64,000 bases of DNA, from contig JAGVSM010002394.1 of the NCBI GenBank assembly GCA_022494885.1, positions 1 to 64,000 on the forward strand, read 5' to 3'. How positions within the stretch are numbered: position 1 is the stretch's first letter; the number at the start of each line of letters is the position of its first letter. The translations under genes and the position numbers were made by a program. This stretch comes from Micrasema longulum. Its lineage: Eukaryota > Arthropoda > Insecta > Trichoptera > Brachycentridae. Of this stretch, positions 1 to 11,224 are shown piece by piece. Under the pieces are notes generated by a model. The model saw only the letters and a list, made by a program, of their open reading frames with translations, was not told where the DNA came from and ran no database searches.

Positions 1-115
1 AAATGAAAACAGTTTTAAGTGCTATTTGAAAAAAAATGTTTATTTAATTGTCTTTGTAACTAATATGTAAAAGGCACTAAGTGCCGTTTATTTCAATATA
101 ATATAAATAAAAAAT
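1..115 (+). mobile_element. 3' end of an unclassified LINE
   Basis: An A-rich stretch contains a short hairpin (GGCACT / AGTGCC) followed by AT-rich sequence and repeated 'ataaa' units. The same hairpin plus 'taaataaa' tail recurs at 28920-28983, so this is a dispersed element end. No coding sequence remains in this window because the body would lie to the left of base 1. Confidence 0.4.
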
Positions 116-477
116 AAAAGAAGGAATATTCTAAAGTTTAAACATTTGAAAAAAAAAAACATAAAGACATACTTTTTAATAAATCTTTATTCATAATTTA
201 CGCAAAAAAAACATATAATTTAGCCCTGTTATTGCAAAATAAATTAACAATTACAAATACGCCGCTCATATTACGTGCGTGCGTCCCCCATAACTGTCAT
301 CAACCGGCTGAAGACTGAATCTGTTTTAAAAAACATCCGCCACAGAATAGCGTCTCTGTCTTCCGTGTTATGATTTTTATCTTCGTGCTCTCTCTTGTAT
401 AAGGTATCTGAATAGATGTGTTGCTGAATTAGCGGACTAATTCATCGCGTAGCATGGATAAATATTTTTCGTATTAA

Positions 478-640
478 CATTTAGCATAGTTATACAAATT
501 ATTCTTTGCAAATCGGGTGTGAAAATGTCCATTTTAAGATTACAGAAAATACGGGTTTATTATTTTAAAAAAAGAGAGAGATATATCAAATCTTGTATCC
601 TATGTCGACTTATGTGACATCACAGCCACACAAGAGTTAA
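478..640. repeat. dispersed repeat, copy 1 of 2
   Basis: About 160 bp starting 'tttagcatagttata' and ending 'cacaagagttaaa' is closely matched at 50911-51075. Neither copy shows an open frame or polymerase III boxes. The class is unknown. The flanking 115-478 and 640-720 stretches show nothing I recognise. Confidence 0.55.
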
Positions 641-719
641 AACAAGTTGTGCCTAGTTGTACCTAGAAATCTATTACCTTAAACATGTAGTAGATGAAGA
701 AATTGTAAATTTTTTTAAC

Positions 720-905
720 AAATCGTGATTATTAATGTTATGATTATTATTATTAATATTTATTATTTATTTATTTAACTTTTTGTACATTATGTTATTT
801 GTACATTGGCGGGCTTATTGCCAAATGGCAATTTCTTCCAACCAACCAATTGTTTCAATTCAATTTTTCTTTAATGTATTTAGAAAAAGTTGGTTGCGTT
901 ATGTT
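720..905 (-). mobile_element. 3' UTR end of LINE family K
   Basis: Read on the minus strand this is the terminal part of a LINE whose 3' UTR holds a stem-loop with arms TTGCC / GGCAA just before a 'gccc' block, then AT-rich tail units. The same end occurs at 38640-38700 attached to minus-strand coding remnants, at 54605-54790, and in plus orientation at 55650-55845. Only the noncoding end is left here. Confidence 0.5.
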
Positions 906-1224
906 AATAAATTAAAAATGATTTTACGTCATACATGATGTACTGGGATTTTGCGTTAAGAGTACGAAATTCATCGCTCACCTTTGACTTTGAAATAAGT
1001 ACCAATTACGTCATTCGAAGTATGGGCGCACTGTCACTTTAATTAACCAATTAGAAGAAGCTTCACCTGACACACATATTTCTTCAATCCAGCAAATCAA
1101 GAAGATGTCGCAAAAGCGATGAAGCCGGTCACTGGATATTCCAAATTTGTGGATTGAAGTATCACTCGTCTTTTATTTCTATAATAAATTTTGATATTTC
1201 AATTACTATTTTTTTAAGTTTTAA

Positions 1225-1460
1225 TGAAGGCATAATTTTACATAGAAATAAAGTAAAATGTCACAAAAATTTATGTGATTTAAAATGCCTGTATTTCTTT
1301 TCAAAAACAAAAAAAATAAGATTCTGCTTCCCCTATCTTCATTTTCAATCTATTATCTTCAAAGCATTTGACTAAATTTATGTTCAATACTTAGTCGTTA
1401 TAAAAGAATTGTGGCCCCAAAGTTCAGCCTAAATTTTAAATGGTATAATCTGCCGGTCGA
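1225..1460. repeat. dispersed repeat M with the MITE-free site
   Basis: This block aligns with 57003-57095 plus 58035-58310. The homologous copy is interrupted by about 940 bp of LINE-bearing DNA and by a 129-bp MITE at 58121-58249. Position 1391-1393 is TTA, exactly where the other copy has TTA-MITE-TTA, so this copy serves as the pre-insertion site. No coding function is evident. Confidence 0.6.
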
Positions 1461-1614
1461 AGAATAATTATATTTTTCAGTCCTCTCCTGTCTTACTTCG
1501 AAAATATTGATATCAAATTACCACCCGTGTAAGGAAAAAACGACTTGATTTATTGGATCCACGTGATGTATTTAGTGAACATGATAAAAATAAAAAAGGA
1601 ATCAATTTATTAGT

Positions 1615-1665
1615 TACGTAAACCTCGACGAAGAAGCTTGTTTGCTTTAAAACCGGTCGGTGAAA
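1615..1665 (+). other. Penelope-like 3' motif (degenerate)
   Basis: The run 'gacgaagaagc ... aaaaccggtcggtg' resembles the noncoding motif (CTGACGAAG ... GAAACC) found near the ends of Penelope-like elements, where it can form part of a hammerhead ribozyme. The inverse-orientation relative is at 13175-13215. The core is mutated and no GIY-YIG or RT remnant is adjacent, so this is a weak call. Confidence 0.3.
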
Positions 1666-1821
1666 AAAAAAAAAAAATAGTGGTAAAAACAAAATATAAT
1701 ATTTATGTATTTTATTTTATTTCAATTATATTTTAGTTATATAAAATTTTTAAGTTTATTTTTCAATAGAAATACCTTTATAAATTGTTATTTCCTCATT
1801 TTCGTGCGTTTTACCAGACTA

Positions 1822-2040
1822 CAGCTTTAAGATGAAGACCTTGGTAGAATACGAGAGGCGTCAGAAGACCTCAAAAAAGATGGTCCGACTACATAGCCGC
1901 TGTAGGTGGTAATAATTGGCTGCAAGCAGCAATCGAACGAAAATAATTGATGGATATTGAAGAGAATCCAGCAGTGAAGGACAAAAGGCTGAAGAAGAAA
2001 ATAAATCTACGCAATGTCTCGGAGCAGTCTCCTGCAATGG
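1822..2040 (+). pseudogene. LINE RT C-terminal tail remnant
   Basis: After correcting frame, the text reads like the 'RWSDYIAAVGGNNW' and 'AAIERKxWMDIEEAY' ending that closes many arthropod LINE polymerases (usual pattern: RPxxRWxDD...AGxxWxxxAxDRxxWxxxxEAY). It contains frameshifts and a stop. It is immediately followed by another LINE fragment, so this is a stack of truncated insertions. RT activity is impossible. Confidence 0.5.
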
Positions 2041-2099
2041 TCTCTTCCCTTAGACAAAATCCAAACTCGTTCTAAAAATGGCTATTGGGTTGGAGAGCC

Positions 2100-2910
2100 C
2101 TGTAAATAGCGTAAAATGAGTAATTAAAAAAAAACATTTCGTTTTCCAAGTGACTTGCTCTTCAAAGAATTCAGAGTACTGAATATTATTATTCAACAGT
2201 ATATATTGAGAACGGTAGTGGTTACACACATAGATAGAGACATTTACCCAAGCGTCAACCACACCATAATACAAGATACTCCAATAGGGATCTGATACTA
2301 AGTGAAGGGGTCAACACTGTTCTGGCATTGAGACAACAGTATTACGTAGGCAAAAGGGTCCATAACCTTTTGCCAGAATCGTGGAAAGACGGGAGTATTG
2401 TCAAGTTGTGGAAGGTGTTGACCTCGCTCTTTCATGACATTGGTCGTAGGGAGTCAGAGAAGTTGATGCATGCCACGGATGGGAGATTCTTACTGGAGGT
2501 CGAAAATAAAATATGAAAATAAGGAATAATTTTAAAAAATATATTTGTAGATGGCAACCATGAAATTTCGCATAAATAAATTGTCTATGTTTTTATGAAT
2601 GTATGTATGTGTATGCGCATGGGTGTATGTACGTGTGTGTGTATGTACATGTGTATATATGTGTGTATAAATATATTTAAGTATAAGTAGTGTATATATG
2701 TGTAAGTGTGTATGTATATGTATCAAAATGTGTATACGAGTAAGTTTATATTTTATTAGTCTGTGCTTTCTATTAATTTGTTAACTTTTATCATATATTA
2801 GAATGTAATTGCCTAGCTTGGAACGGGGTATGTACCCTTGAAGCTGGGTAAAGTGAACGTAAAATTGTATTTTTTATAAAAGGTGTAAATAAATAAATTA
2901 ATTAAACTAA
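2100..2910 (+). pseudogene. LINE family A, 5'-truncated copy with 3' UTR
   Basis: The C-terminal LINE peptide 'FKEFRVLNII..QQYIL' and 'YYVGKRVHNLLPESWKDGS' is readable, but a 3-bp duplication and single-base losses near 2190 and 2270 break the frame. The better copy is at 46770-47545. The reading frame ends near 2515. A long (TG/TATG)-rich 3' UTR follows, then 'ttgcctagcttggaacggg' and an 'aaataaataaa' tail. The preserved order of coding tail, microsatellite UTR and tail defines the family. Confidence 0.75.
2594..2732 (+). repeat. TG/TATG-rich microsatellite inside LINE 3' UTR
   Basis: Imperfect alternation of tgta, tgtg and tgcg units. The same type of tract sits at the same place in the other family A copies (47225-47345, and 61205-61380 in reverse), so it belongs to the element rather than arising independently. 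Confidence 0.85.
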
Positions 2911-3479
2911 AAATGCCTAGGCCTTCATAACTCCTTTTCTCAAGTGTTCTTCACCTCTGTTTTACTGTCTCAAATACATTTATGTCATTAGGACAAGAAA
3001 TTACACACATACAAATCCTTTCATCCATTCCTAACATTATAATCACATATGTATAATACATTTCGGTAAAGGACATTAAATTCTCATTAGTTATTATGGA
3101 GGATAGCCCTTTGTTCATGGTCATACAAACGACTCTAGATCAGTTTTACATTCGAATTATGGTCACACAGTTTGTATATGCGTACTTATGCATACGCACA
3201 AAATGAATGGTAATTAGATTCTGATGTCAGATGCATACGGTCCATATATGTTTATTTATGTACTTATTATATATACGGCCCAAGCCAATATTAACATTTA
3301 TATGAAGAAACATATATACAAGAAACTGAACAAAAATAACATAAAGCTATGTGGTTAAGTTTAGTTTAGTTTAGTGTATTATTTACACAGGATTCATTGA
3401 ATCACTTATAAAAGTCAATAAATTATAACCATATAATAGAATTCAACAATTAGTCAATTAAATCTTAGAAACGAATAAA
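2911..3479. other. no recognisable feature
   Basis: AT-rich DNA with short tandem tatgtat/tttagt runs. I see no convincing reading frame, RNA gene or repeat family member here. Confidence 0.5.
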
Positions 3480-3688
3480 TTTGGATCAACAACACTGTAT
3501 ATATATTATTTTCATTAAATTTAATTTTACTATACGCCCAAGGGGCAATTACAAAAATAATATAGTTAATTACAAACATGAATACTACACCCTGATGCTG
3601 CAAAAAAATAAAATAAAAAATACAACTTTTGGTCAAAGAGGATTAGCCTACTACTACTCGGTTAAAGTGTGCAATCTACTTCCATTAT
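3480..3688 (+). pseudogene. LINE family B tail, cut by R1
   Basis: The readable peptide includes 'NTTFGQRGLAYYYSVKVCNLL', matching the 'TTFGQRDFEYYSIKIYNLLPL' end of the copy at 53750-54350. At about 3688 the LINE stops and R1 begins, so R1 inserted into it or replaced its end. Everything upstream of the 'RP' segment is missing. Confidence 0.55.
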
Positions 3689-3890
3689 TCAGCTCTTTAA
3701 CTTCACTAAAATCAACAAATGGAAGAATTGAAGAAATATGGATGTTTAAACATGGGCAAAATGAATGTTGCACAGTGTGTAAAGTGGCCACTTAAGCCAG
3801 CCAATGACAGGTCATAAGCCCTGTAAATGCCTTGGATTCCATATTCCCTACGTTAAGGTATTCTCCACCCCTGTTGTAATTTGTTAATTT
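3689..3890 (-). mobile_element. R1 foldback repeat, partial
   Basis: Contains the conserved R1 core in reverse ('cagtgtgtaaagtggccac', 'ccaatgacaggtcataagcc') and ends with 'ttgtaatttgttaa', the terminus of the third R1 subfamily. Only one arm is present. Confidence 0.8.
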
Positions 3891-4079
3891 TCTACATTTC
3901 TTTTTTTATTACAACTACTTTAATTACTATGTTTTACTTTCACGTAATTCTCCTGTCTATTCTTTAAAGCCATTTTAAGGGTAATCTCCTCAGCAGAATC
4001 CCCCTTTTTCCTATTTTATCCTAATCTTTTTTTATCCTTTTCATCCCTCCTAACGCTTTGGGAACAAAATAATTAATAT

Positions 4080-4200
4080 TTAATTTAATTATTTTTAAAA
4101 ATTTATTTATTCATATTTTTCTCTTACAAACTATAATTAATAATAAAAATAATGTGTCCTCACTGGGGTGGGGTTACCCGTGCCGAGGACACTTAACCTA
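4080..4200 (-). mobile_element. 3' end of LINE family B
   Basis: Minus-strand sequence runs from 'gtgtcctcggcacggg' to a 'gaataaataaat' tail. Equivalent ends are at 7040-7150 (+), 15833-15935 (-), 48029-48064 with 49124-49185 (-), and a divergent one at 61585-61675 (+). It is the noncoding terminus of the family whose coding tail is seen at 15935-16237. Confidence 0.6.
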
Positions 4201-4990
4201 AATATTATATTCAAAAATGAAAACAAAAACACAAACAAAAAATGTGAACAAACGTCCACATGTTGATTTTTTACAATCAGTTTTTATATACGTACATATT
4301 TCGTAAACGTCTTTATAGATTTGGCAATCTTAAAATATTATTTATAACAAATTTACCTGAAAATACGAGTAAATATACGATGAGTGATTGTTCCGCCACT
4401 TGTAAAATAGTAATCCATGTTTATTCAGATAACTCATATCTTTGTAACTTTATGATTCAGATATGCAGTATGTAAGCGCTTAAACCCGTCATAAGTGAAC
4501 AATTCTACGGATATTATTAATCATGATTATTTATCAATTGGCGTAGGCGTATCATAAACATATTTTTAATTGACCTTGCAATGCCTTCAGGGCTTCGATT
4601 ATGATGGGAAGATAAAGGAGTCATACCTTCACCTTGACGGTATAGTTGAAGATAAATTTCCTCATGCGATGAAAAAGATATACTATCGACCCTCTACCTT
4701 CAAGTTTTCTGTAGGTACATCGATATGAAACAGAGGGAAGTGTACGTCACGGTACACATATATACGCTCTAAAAAGACATAGCTTCAGTATGACGTCATG
4801 AAGCAAGTGAGGCTGAGGCTCATTAAGAAATCATTGCTATTCACCAGTACCTAATATGTATTTTAATTCGCATTATATCAACACATTATGAAGATAAAAC
4901 ACTACCAACCAATATAAAAATGCTCAAAGATGCCTACAAACATGGTCCGTATTGTGTTATTTACTATTTTTACATTTAAATTTATTTTTT
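4200..4990. other. no gene seen; short dispersed repeat
   Basis: Mostly unannotated AT-rich DNA. A short block at about 4590-4665 ('gggaagataaaggagtcat') is echoed at 59685-59730 and weakly near 5265, so it is an old dispersed repeat. No coding sequence is supported. Confidence 0.4.
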
Positions 4991-5167
4991 TTTACATTTT
5001 TTTTTGCACCACAACAGGCCAGGAGGCCTAATTACAGTGGTGAATTACATCACAGAGCACCCAGGTTTGAGAAAATCACATTTTATTTTTTTGTGTTCTC
5101 ACCGGAAATCGAACCCGGAACCTTCCGTGCGTGAGTCAAGCGTCTTGACCACTACACCACGGAGGCC
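4990..5167 (-). mobile_element. tRNA-headed SINE (type a)
   Basis: On the minus strand the head begins 'ggcctccgtggtgtagtggt' (A box TGGTGTAGTGG) and continues to the B box GGTTCGATT about 45 nt later. The body follows and ends in 'ggcctgttgtggtgcaaaaa'. The acceptor ends do not pair, so it is a SINE rather than a tRNA gene. A 3' fragment of the same SINE lies at 29741-29790. Confidence 0.7.
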
Positions 5168-5348
5168 GCCAATATAGGTACCTACTTAACATTTACGCAT
5201 ATTATACTTATCCTTAAAATCTGAGCTTCACTAGAAATTTGGTTTCAAAGACGCCACTGCGTCATAGTTGAAGATAAAAGTCTCCCGACTGACTACAAAG
5301 GTATACTACCAATACACCCACCAAGTCCAGCGTACATCCAGAAAATCC

Positions 5349-5781
5349 AGCCAGTCTGCAAGCATTTGGACATACTCAAACATTGTTGAATCAACTACCT
5401 GGTAAAAAAAGAAGCATAAAAATTGGAAAATTGTTTTTAAGGCGTTGCCTAGTAGGTGATTTGGTTCAGCCAGATGAATCTCACCCACGTCATAAAGGTT
5501 TCAGCTCTTTTACTTCACAAAAGTCAACAGATGGAAGAGTTGAGGAAATGTGGATGTTCAAACATGGGCAGAATGGTGAATGATACACCGTGTGTAAGGT
5601 GGCCACTTAAACCAGCCAATGACAGGTCATAAGCCCTGTAAACGCCTATACTTCCATATTTCCTTCTCAAAAATGTTTTCCCTCTCTGTTGAAATAAATT
5701 TAAATATGAATAACTCCCCAGGGAGAAAATCCAGCTAGTCTGCAAGCATTTGAACATACTCAAACATTGTTGTATTTTTAA
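5349..5781 (-). mobile_element. R1 foldback repeat with duplicated terminus
   Basis: The terminal motif 'gtctgcaagcatttggacat' occurs at both the left edge (about 5357) and right edge (about 5738), about 380 bp apart, with one full reverse arm between. This head-to-tail arrangement suggests a tandem or chained copy. Reading frames seen across it are products of the repeat consensus and are not conserved in other subfamilies. Confidence 0.8.
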
Positions 5782-5799
5782 ATAAATTAAGGGGCATGT

Positions 5800-6185
5800 A
5801 AAATATATCAATAGATAAAAAAAATTATAGTTAGAGCAAGAACGATAGAGGAAAGAGTGTTGTGCATAGTTAGTGCTACAGCCTGGCAGATGGAATAAAT
5901 ACTAGTTTCTTGTTACGCGAAAGGGGACATTAAGATTAGTTTTGCAGAGTAGGTTAAAAGAGTCTACTTTATTATTTAATAATTTATGTAAATAGCATAG
6001 TTCAGATACAGTGCGTCTATTTTCAAGGATAAAAAATCCATTTTGTTTGCCAGATTGGCTGTAAGTACAAAGCGTTTTATTGTTTTTATAATCTAGGTAT
6101 TTTAAAAATTTTCGTTTTTTATTATAACAAATAACCACAGAATGTTTCAAATATAAAATTGTTTTATTGTTTCCCGAAAGTTATC
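5800..6185 (-). pseudogene. LINE RT C-terminal remnant
   Basis: The minus-strand peptide has 'RTVSELCYLHKLLNN' and 'LLCKTNLNVPFRVTRN', the usual LINE segment just past the thumb ('R..VS.L.FL.KL.N..ID...LL..I...VP'). After a stop near 5902 the next residues resemble the 'F..P..RTNY' block with frame damage. About 80 codons are open. The exact clade is not assignable. Confidence 0.6.
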
Positions 6186-6756
6186 AAAACATTTGAAATT
6201 TATTTATTTTTATTGACAGAGTGGATTAAAATACAAAAATAAAACAGAAATATTTATTATCATTCTTTCAAACATAATAAAAACAAACTCTTTCCAACAA
6301 ATACTGTCTTCTTTTATTTCAATTTATAGTTGTTTTAGACAACTACCCTTAACAAATAAAAACCATAAATTATTATTTACTTAAAATGATTTGCTTCGCA
6401 TGTTTATTTTCGTTCAAGCTACTCGTATTTGAAAAGCGCATAGATTTAACATTCAAAATGTTCTAACGTATTTTTAAGGATTTCATGAATTCACTTTTTA
6501 ACCCTCTAGCACAATTTAGATTTTGAAATGTGCATTTATTTTTAATTTAATTATTTTTTATTACATTGTTTACACAAAATTCTATTAAAACAAAATGGGA
6601 TGTATTATTTTTCTTACTCTTAGAGGTGGGGTCGGAGCTATTTTATTTTTATGCTCTGACGTCTCTGCGACCTCTGTAGCTCAATCACAAATAACTATCT
6701 ACGCGTTTAAAAACATGCTTAGCATTTGAGCGATCACAATGAACAATAATGAACAC
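6186..6756. other. no recognisable feature
   Basis: AT-rich sequence without a supported gene. The first 50 bases resemble the stretch after 16870, which hints at a shared old repeat. Confidence 0.4.
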
Positions 6757-7012
6757 TTTTAAATTTATTTCAACAGAGAGGGAAAACATTTTTGAGAAGA
6801 AAATATGGAAGTCTAGGCATTTACAGGGCTTATGACCTGTCATTGGCTGGTTTAAGTCCCACTTTACACACTGTGTAACATTCACCATTCTGTCCATGTT
6901 TGATCATCTACATTTCCTTAACTCTTCCATCTAGGTAATTTGGTTCAGCCGGACGAATCTCACCCACGTGATAAAGGTTTCAGCTCTTTTACTTCACAAA
7001 AGTCAACAGAAT
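6757..7012 (+). mobile_element. R1 foldback, short two-armed copy
   Basis: A plus-oriented arm (6757-6924) is followed directly by part of the opposite arm (about 6930-7010), leaving a small loop. The core reads 'cagggcttatgacctgtcat'. The right end is truncated, so no flanking duplication can be placed. Confidence 0.8.
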
Positions 7013-7039
7013 CAAAGTTATTCTCAAATGTACTTTTTT

Positions 7040-7150
7040 TTAAGTATATTGTAAAGTGTCCTCGGCACGGGAAACCCCAGTGAGGTCACATAATTTTTAT
7101 TATTAATTATAGTTTAAAAGCGAAAAATATGAATAAATAAATAAATACGA
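7040..7150 (+). mobile_element. 3' end of LINE family B
   Basis: Plus-strand 'gtcctcggcacgggaaaccc' followed by AT-rich sequence and 'gaataaataaataaat'. It is the counterpart of the minus-strand copy at 4080-4200. No coding portion is attached. Confidence 0.6.
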
Positions 7151-7960
7151 ACAAAATATTTGTAATGCGATGCGAGAGGGTTAAACACTTGGAATACGCA
7201 AATTTAAATGGAAAATTTCCTCAATTCAAACACGTTTAAGGCTTCTACAGCTGAAATTGTTCAAAAGAGTTGGGAAAAACAAAAATAATACGAAATCATA
7301 CAGACATTAAAACAACACAAAAAAATATTTAATAAATTTAAGTTTTGTTTAAAAATTGTCTGCCGGTATCGGGCCATAACGTCAAAATCCGTATAAAATT
7401 AATTTCCAAGACTGCACTTTTACTATAATTTCCATTTATTTAATTTTTTATCGTTTTAAAATAGATGCTTTTTATCACAGAAGCCTATTTAAAATACGAA
7501 AGAGGAAAAACCTTAATCTAACATTGAGCACGAAATAAAGTTTCGGCGACACTTATTGGTTGAATTTAATGACATATCGTCTGAGATGACGTAATGAAAA
7601 TACGTATCGACAGATCGGTAGAGCATACCGAGGTAGATAGTAGATAGATATAGTAGGAATGTTAAGTATACCGTCTTGTTATTACCGATTGAGACATTGT
7701 TTTTATTTTATTAAAATTATTTATTGACAATTCTTGATGGAATTCCATTGTAATGGTGTAATAACTTATATTTACATATAAGTTATTAATTTTAAAAATA
7801 CTTGCTACACTTCCACTTATTTATTTTGATCAATTAGCGCTTTCACCCTCTAATGGGCATCTTAAGACAGGTGAATATTATACAGTGTAAGGATAATTTA
7901 TGTAATACTAAATATTATCTTAAGTGTAGGTACATTTAATAAAGTAGCGCCATTATCCTT
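7150..7960. other. unannotated, with one short hairpin
   Basis: No gene supported. The text near 7725-7752 resembles the arm tip of the hammerhead-like element at 24274 ('gacaattcttgatggaattc' against 'gacatttcttggtggaactg'). A perfect 13-bp inverted repeat with a 4-nt loop lies at 7759-7788 (arms taataacttatat). Confidence 0.45.
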
Positions 7961-7964
7961 ACTG

Positions 7965-8612
7965 CACAACTTAGAAAGAGTCAACAATTTAATTTATCTA
8001 GGTTCTCTCATCAGTGATGGCGGTGGGTGTGATGGTGAAATACGGCGACGTGTTGGTATTGCCAAAAGTGCTATGAGTCGGCTGGTGAAGATCTGGAAGA
8101 ATCGCAGTATAACCACTAACACCAAAAAGAGACTGGCGAAGGCCTCGGTTTTCTCAGTGTTTATGTACGGTGTGGAGTGTTGGACACTGAGCGAATCTGA
8201 AAAGAAAAAATCGAAGCTTTCGAGATGTGGTGTTGGCGGCGAGTGCTGCGGATTCCGTGGACGGCCAGACGTACGAATGCATCTATTCTCCAGGAACTAA
8301 ACATAGGAGAAAGACTGATATCCATGTGCGAGAAAAGAATCCCGCAGTTCTTTGGGCATATTTCCAGGGGAGACTCTGATAGTTTGGAGAAAACTATTCT
8401 CCTGGGAAGTGTCGAAAGGACAAGGTCGCGTGGACGTCAACCGACAAGATGGAGCGGCACAGTCACTGAGTTGTCAGAATCATCACTGACGAATGCCTAC
8501 AGAAGAGCACAAGACCGTTCCAGATGGAGGGAGACTGTCCACAGACGAGCTATGCCTGGAGTCAGGCGTAATCACCATCCTCAGACATTAGGCACGGATT
8601 GAAGAGAGAGAG
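7965..8612 (+). pseudogene. RTE-type LINE, C-terminal part
   Basis: Two overlapping frames together read as the end of an RTE polymerase. 'YLGSLISDGGGCDGEIRRRV' comes first, followed by 'KRLAKASVFSVFMYGVECWT', a frameshift near 8205-8222, then 'MWCWRRVLRIPWTARRTN', 'RIPQFFGHISRGDSDSLEK' and the closing 'GRQPTRW' block. This matches the usual RTE order after the RT palm. The frame ends at 8600 and is followed by 'agagagaga', typical of RTE 3' ends. It lacks the endonuclease and the YADD motif, so it is a dead, 5'-truncated copy. Confidence 0.85.
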
Positions 8613-9774
8613 GTACATTTGAAATTAAGTAGAAAAGATTGTACGTATTGCATAAATTTCCAGGCATTATTTCTCAATAAAATAAAATGAAACAGGGCGA
8701 AAACCCACAAATGCGAAGGCTTAAAAGAGGCCTTCTGACGATAAAAAAATACCAACCTCGTTTTCATTGAAAATTGTTCCGAATTTTTCAAAGCTATAAA
8801 GGATTAAAAAAGAAAATAATTGACTTACTTAAGTCGTACTCTGAGCCTTTTGAATACGTTTGTCTTTCCGCTTTACATTTTTCTAAAGAAATCCTGGCAA
8901 TGAAATATACCAGGGTAAGTCTACGAACTTTAACCCGTTGCACAATATACTATTTTTGTACGAAATATTAGGATACTATTAAATGTAGGGGAATAATGTG
9001 TACTGTCATTTCAATCCTAATGCTGGCGCTTTACCATGAAGTTGGGTGTAGTTATGCCCGATCGAAAAGAACTAAGTTATATGGTGTTATCACCATATGT
9101 CGGGCAACAGCGATAGCTTATTGAAGTCTCTATTATAAGTGCACTAGTTTGAGAAACTTATCAAAAAATATTTTTGTCTTACGTATTTCAAAATATTTTC
9201 GCTATATTTCTTGGCAAAAATGTATTTTGTAAATGCATAAGATCGCAAAGGTAACGGGATTTTTTTTTATAGACTAAGAAATGTTTTTGTAAACTTGAAT
9301 ACAGTAACAAACAATCACCTCTCCTGGGCTGGTATTCTGATTTGAATTGCGCGCGAAGGGATCGCTCTGTTAAATAATCATTTAGTAATCAAGTCAAATT
9401 CATAGTTTAATATAATACTAAGGCTTATTAATAGAAAGCCGAGTAAAAACTTCGACTATCCTGGCAATATTCACAAAATGTCCGCCTTGTTTTATTTAAC
9501 AATCTGATAGATGATAAAATAATCGAATTCTTAAATAATATTATTTGTGAATTCGCTACTTTCACATAAAATGTGATCCCACTCTATTCTCTTTTAATTC
9601 CAGATATATTTTGAGTTTTAAAAACGACGCAACACGGCGCAGTTAAATTTAAATCGGAAATTTGATACTAAGCGACGTCTATATAGTAGCTAATGGCCAA
9701 AAAGTAAAATTCCTCATTTATGAGTGGTTTTGTTGGCTGAGGTTTGATGTGCGTACGCGGTTTCTGGACTATTA
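8613..9774. other. no gene seen
   Basis: Low-complexity and unique-looking AT-rich DNA. A few short frames occur but none resembles a known family. A small inverted repeat 'atatggtgttatcaccatat' lies near 9079-9098. Confidence 0.4.
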
Positions 9775-10020
9775 TAGTTCTATGGATAGGATATTAATCT
9801 TGGTCCTGAGATGCAGAAGTACAACTTTCCCTATATCTTTTTGGTGGTTGATGTCCCTCTGGAGTCTCGTGCATCACGACCTTGCCAATTCTTGCCGGGA
9901 CTATCCTCTGAATGCAATCTCTCCAGGGTCGTCATCTTTGCCTGCTCCATCTCACAATGTCCCCTACATGCCAAGTTCTGCGAATCTCTTCGTTCGTATC
10001 CTATCCTACCTGCGATAGGT
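9775..10020 (-). pseudogene. LINE family L, extreme C-terminus
   Basis: On the minus strand the peptide 'NEEIRRTWHVGDIVRWSRQR' continues, after a stop, to an ending 'PKRYRESCTSASQDQD'. That is the closing pattern of a LINE group whose polymerase ends in 'DI.RW.R.RR..W..H..RM...GRP..RW..SW.S.SQ'. The 57100-57780 copy gives the preceding part of the same family. Several stops exclude function. Confidence 0.5.
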
Positions 10021-10024
10021 CTCA

Positions 10025-10600
10025 ATGTTTTTAATTATTTCAATTTTATTTATTCATATATATGTACATTACAAAATGGAATATCTTAATTCATACATAT
10101 AAAAATAATAAAATTAGGTATATATCAAAATAACACATAAGTATACATAATATCCAAAGAATAATATGTTAAAAAAGTAAGAGAATCTTATAACGAAAAA
10201 CTCCCCCAGAGACGTGAAAAATGACTATGTCCAAAGTAATATTGTTCAACATAGAGATAGTCCGATAGAGCCGAGGATAATACCCGCACTCATGTAGAGA
10301 TATCTCAGAAACTCCTTTTGGATTTTATCTATCATAAGAGATTACTTTAGTTCACGTGGCCCCCAAATAATCGAGCCACTCTCGAGTCTACTTCGCACCA
10401 AGGAGTTGCAAAGAGTTCTCAGTACGCGGGTATTTTCGAAAACCCTGGCAGTACGCAGAACGAATCCTAACATCTTCAATGCATTACCACTGATTGTGAT
10501 TGATCTATGTGTTCATGAAATGTCAGAGTGCTCACAAATCTAACGCCCAGATCCTTGACATTTGATGTTCGTATTAGATTATACTTGCAACTTCGAGCAG
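10025..10600 (-). pseudogene. LINE family H, internally deleted copy
   Basis: This minus-strand sequence matches the plus-strand copy at 25916-27090. It retains the segment around 'LGF VLRTARVFENT' and the 3' UTR with its poly-A side at 10025-10060, but it lacks the middle between the 'ECG...LYP' region and the C-terminal 'QYY.GH' region. The frame is broken. Confidence 0.65.
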
Positions 10601-10663
10601 ACACTCTTTAGTAAATTCTTGTTCACCAAATGACAGAGAATACTTTCAGATTTTTTGAGATTT

Positions 10664-10925
10664 AACTTCACAAACATCAACAGATGAAAGAATTGAAGGA
10701 ATATAGACGTTCAAATATAGGCAGAATGGTGAATGTTACACAGTGTGTAAAGTGGCCACTTAAACCAGCCATTGACAGGTCATAAGCCCTGTAGATGCCT
10801 AGACTTCTATATTACCTTTTCTTAAATGTTCTTCATCTCTGTTGTAATATGTTAATATAAACAGCTCCCCAGGGAGTTGAATCCTTGTCTACAAAAATTT
10901 GGACAAACTCAAAATATTGTAGATA
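10664..10925 (-). mobile_element. R1 foldback repeat, subfamily 2, one arm
   Basis: Reverse arm with the subfamily-2 terminus ('gttgtaatatgttaa', 'ctccccagggagttgaatcc') and the shared core. It ends with 'ggacaaactcaaaatattgt'. The left edge is truncated. Confidence 0.8.
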
Positions 10926-11224
10926 TAGTGCATAAACTCAGAACTAATGAAAGATTCCCACATAGTATACAAAGTTAGTAAAGAAAATATATTACATATC
11001 AAATAAATACATACAATTTATACATATAAAAATGTTATTTTCGTGTACTCAGTAATCAAAGATTTTTTTAATGTTTATTTTAAAAACATTAAGTTACTGT
11101 AAATTGGGCGGGATAAGGACAAAAATGCTTGAAGAGAGGATAAGGAGGGGAGGGGAGATGTACATATTTATTATTATAATGTCTTCTAAGTTACATAATA
11201 AATTTTTAGTGTAAATTTTAAATC
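10926..11224. other. no recognisable feature
   Basis: AT-rich stretch with no supported reading frame. Confidence 0.4.

Noticed and set aside
2532..2726. His/Thr-rich minus frame
   Set aside because: Translation of the TG-rich microsatellite in LINE A's UTR.
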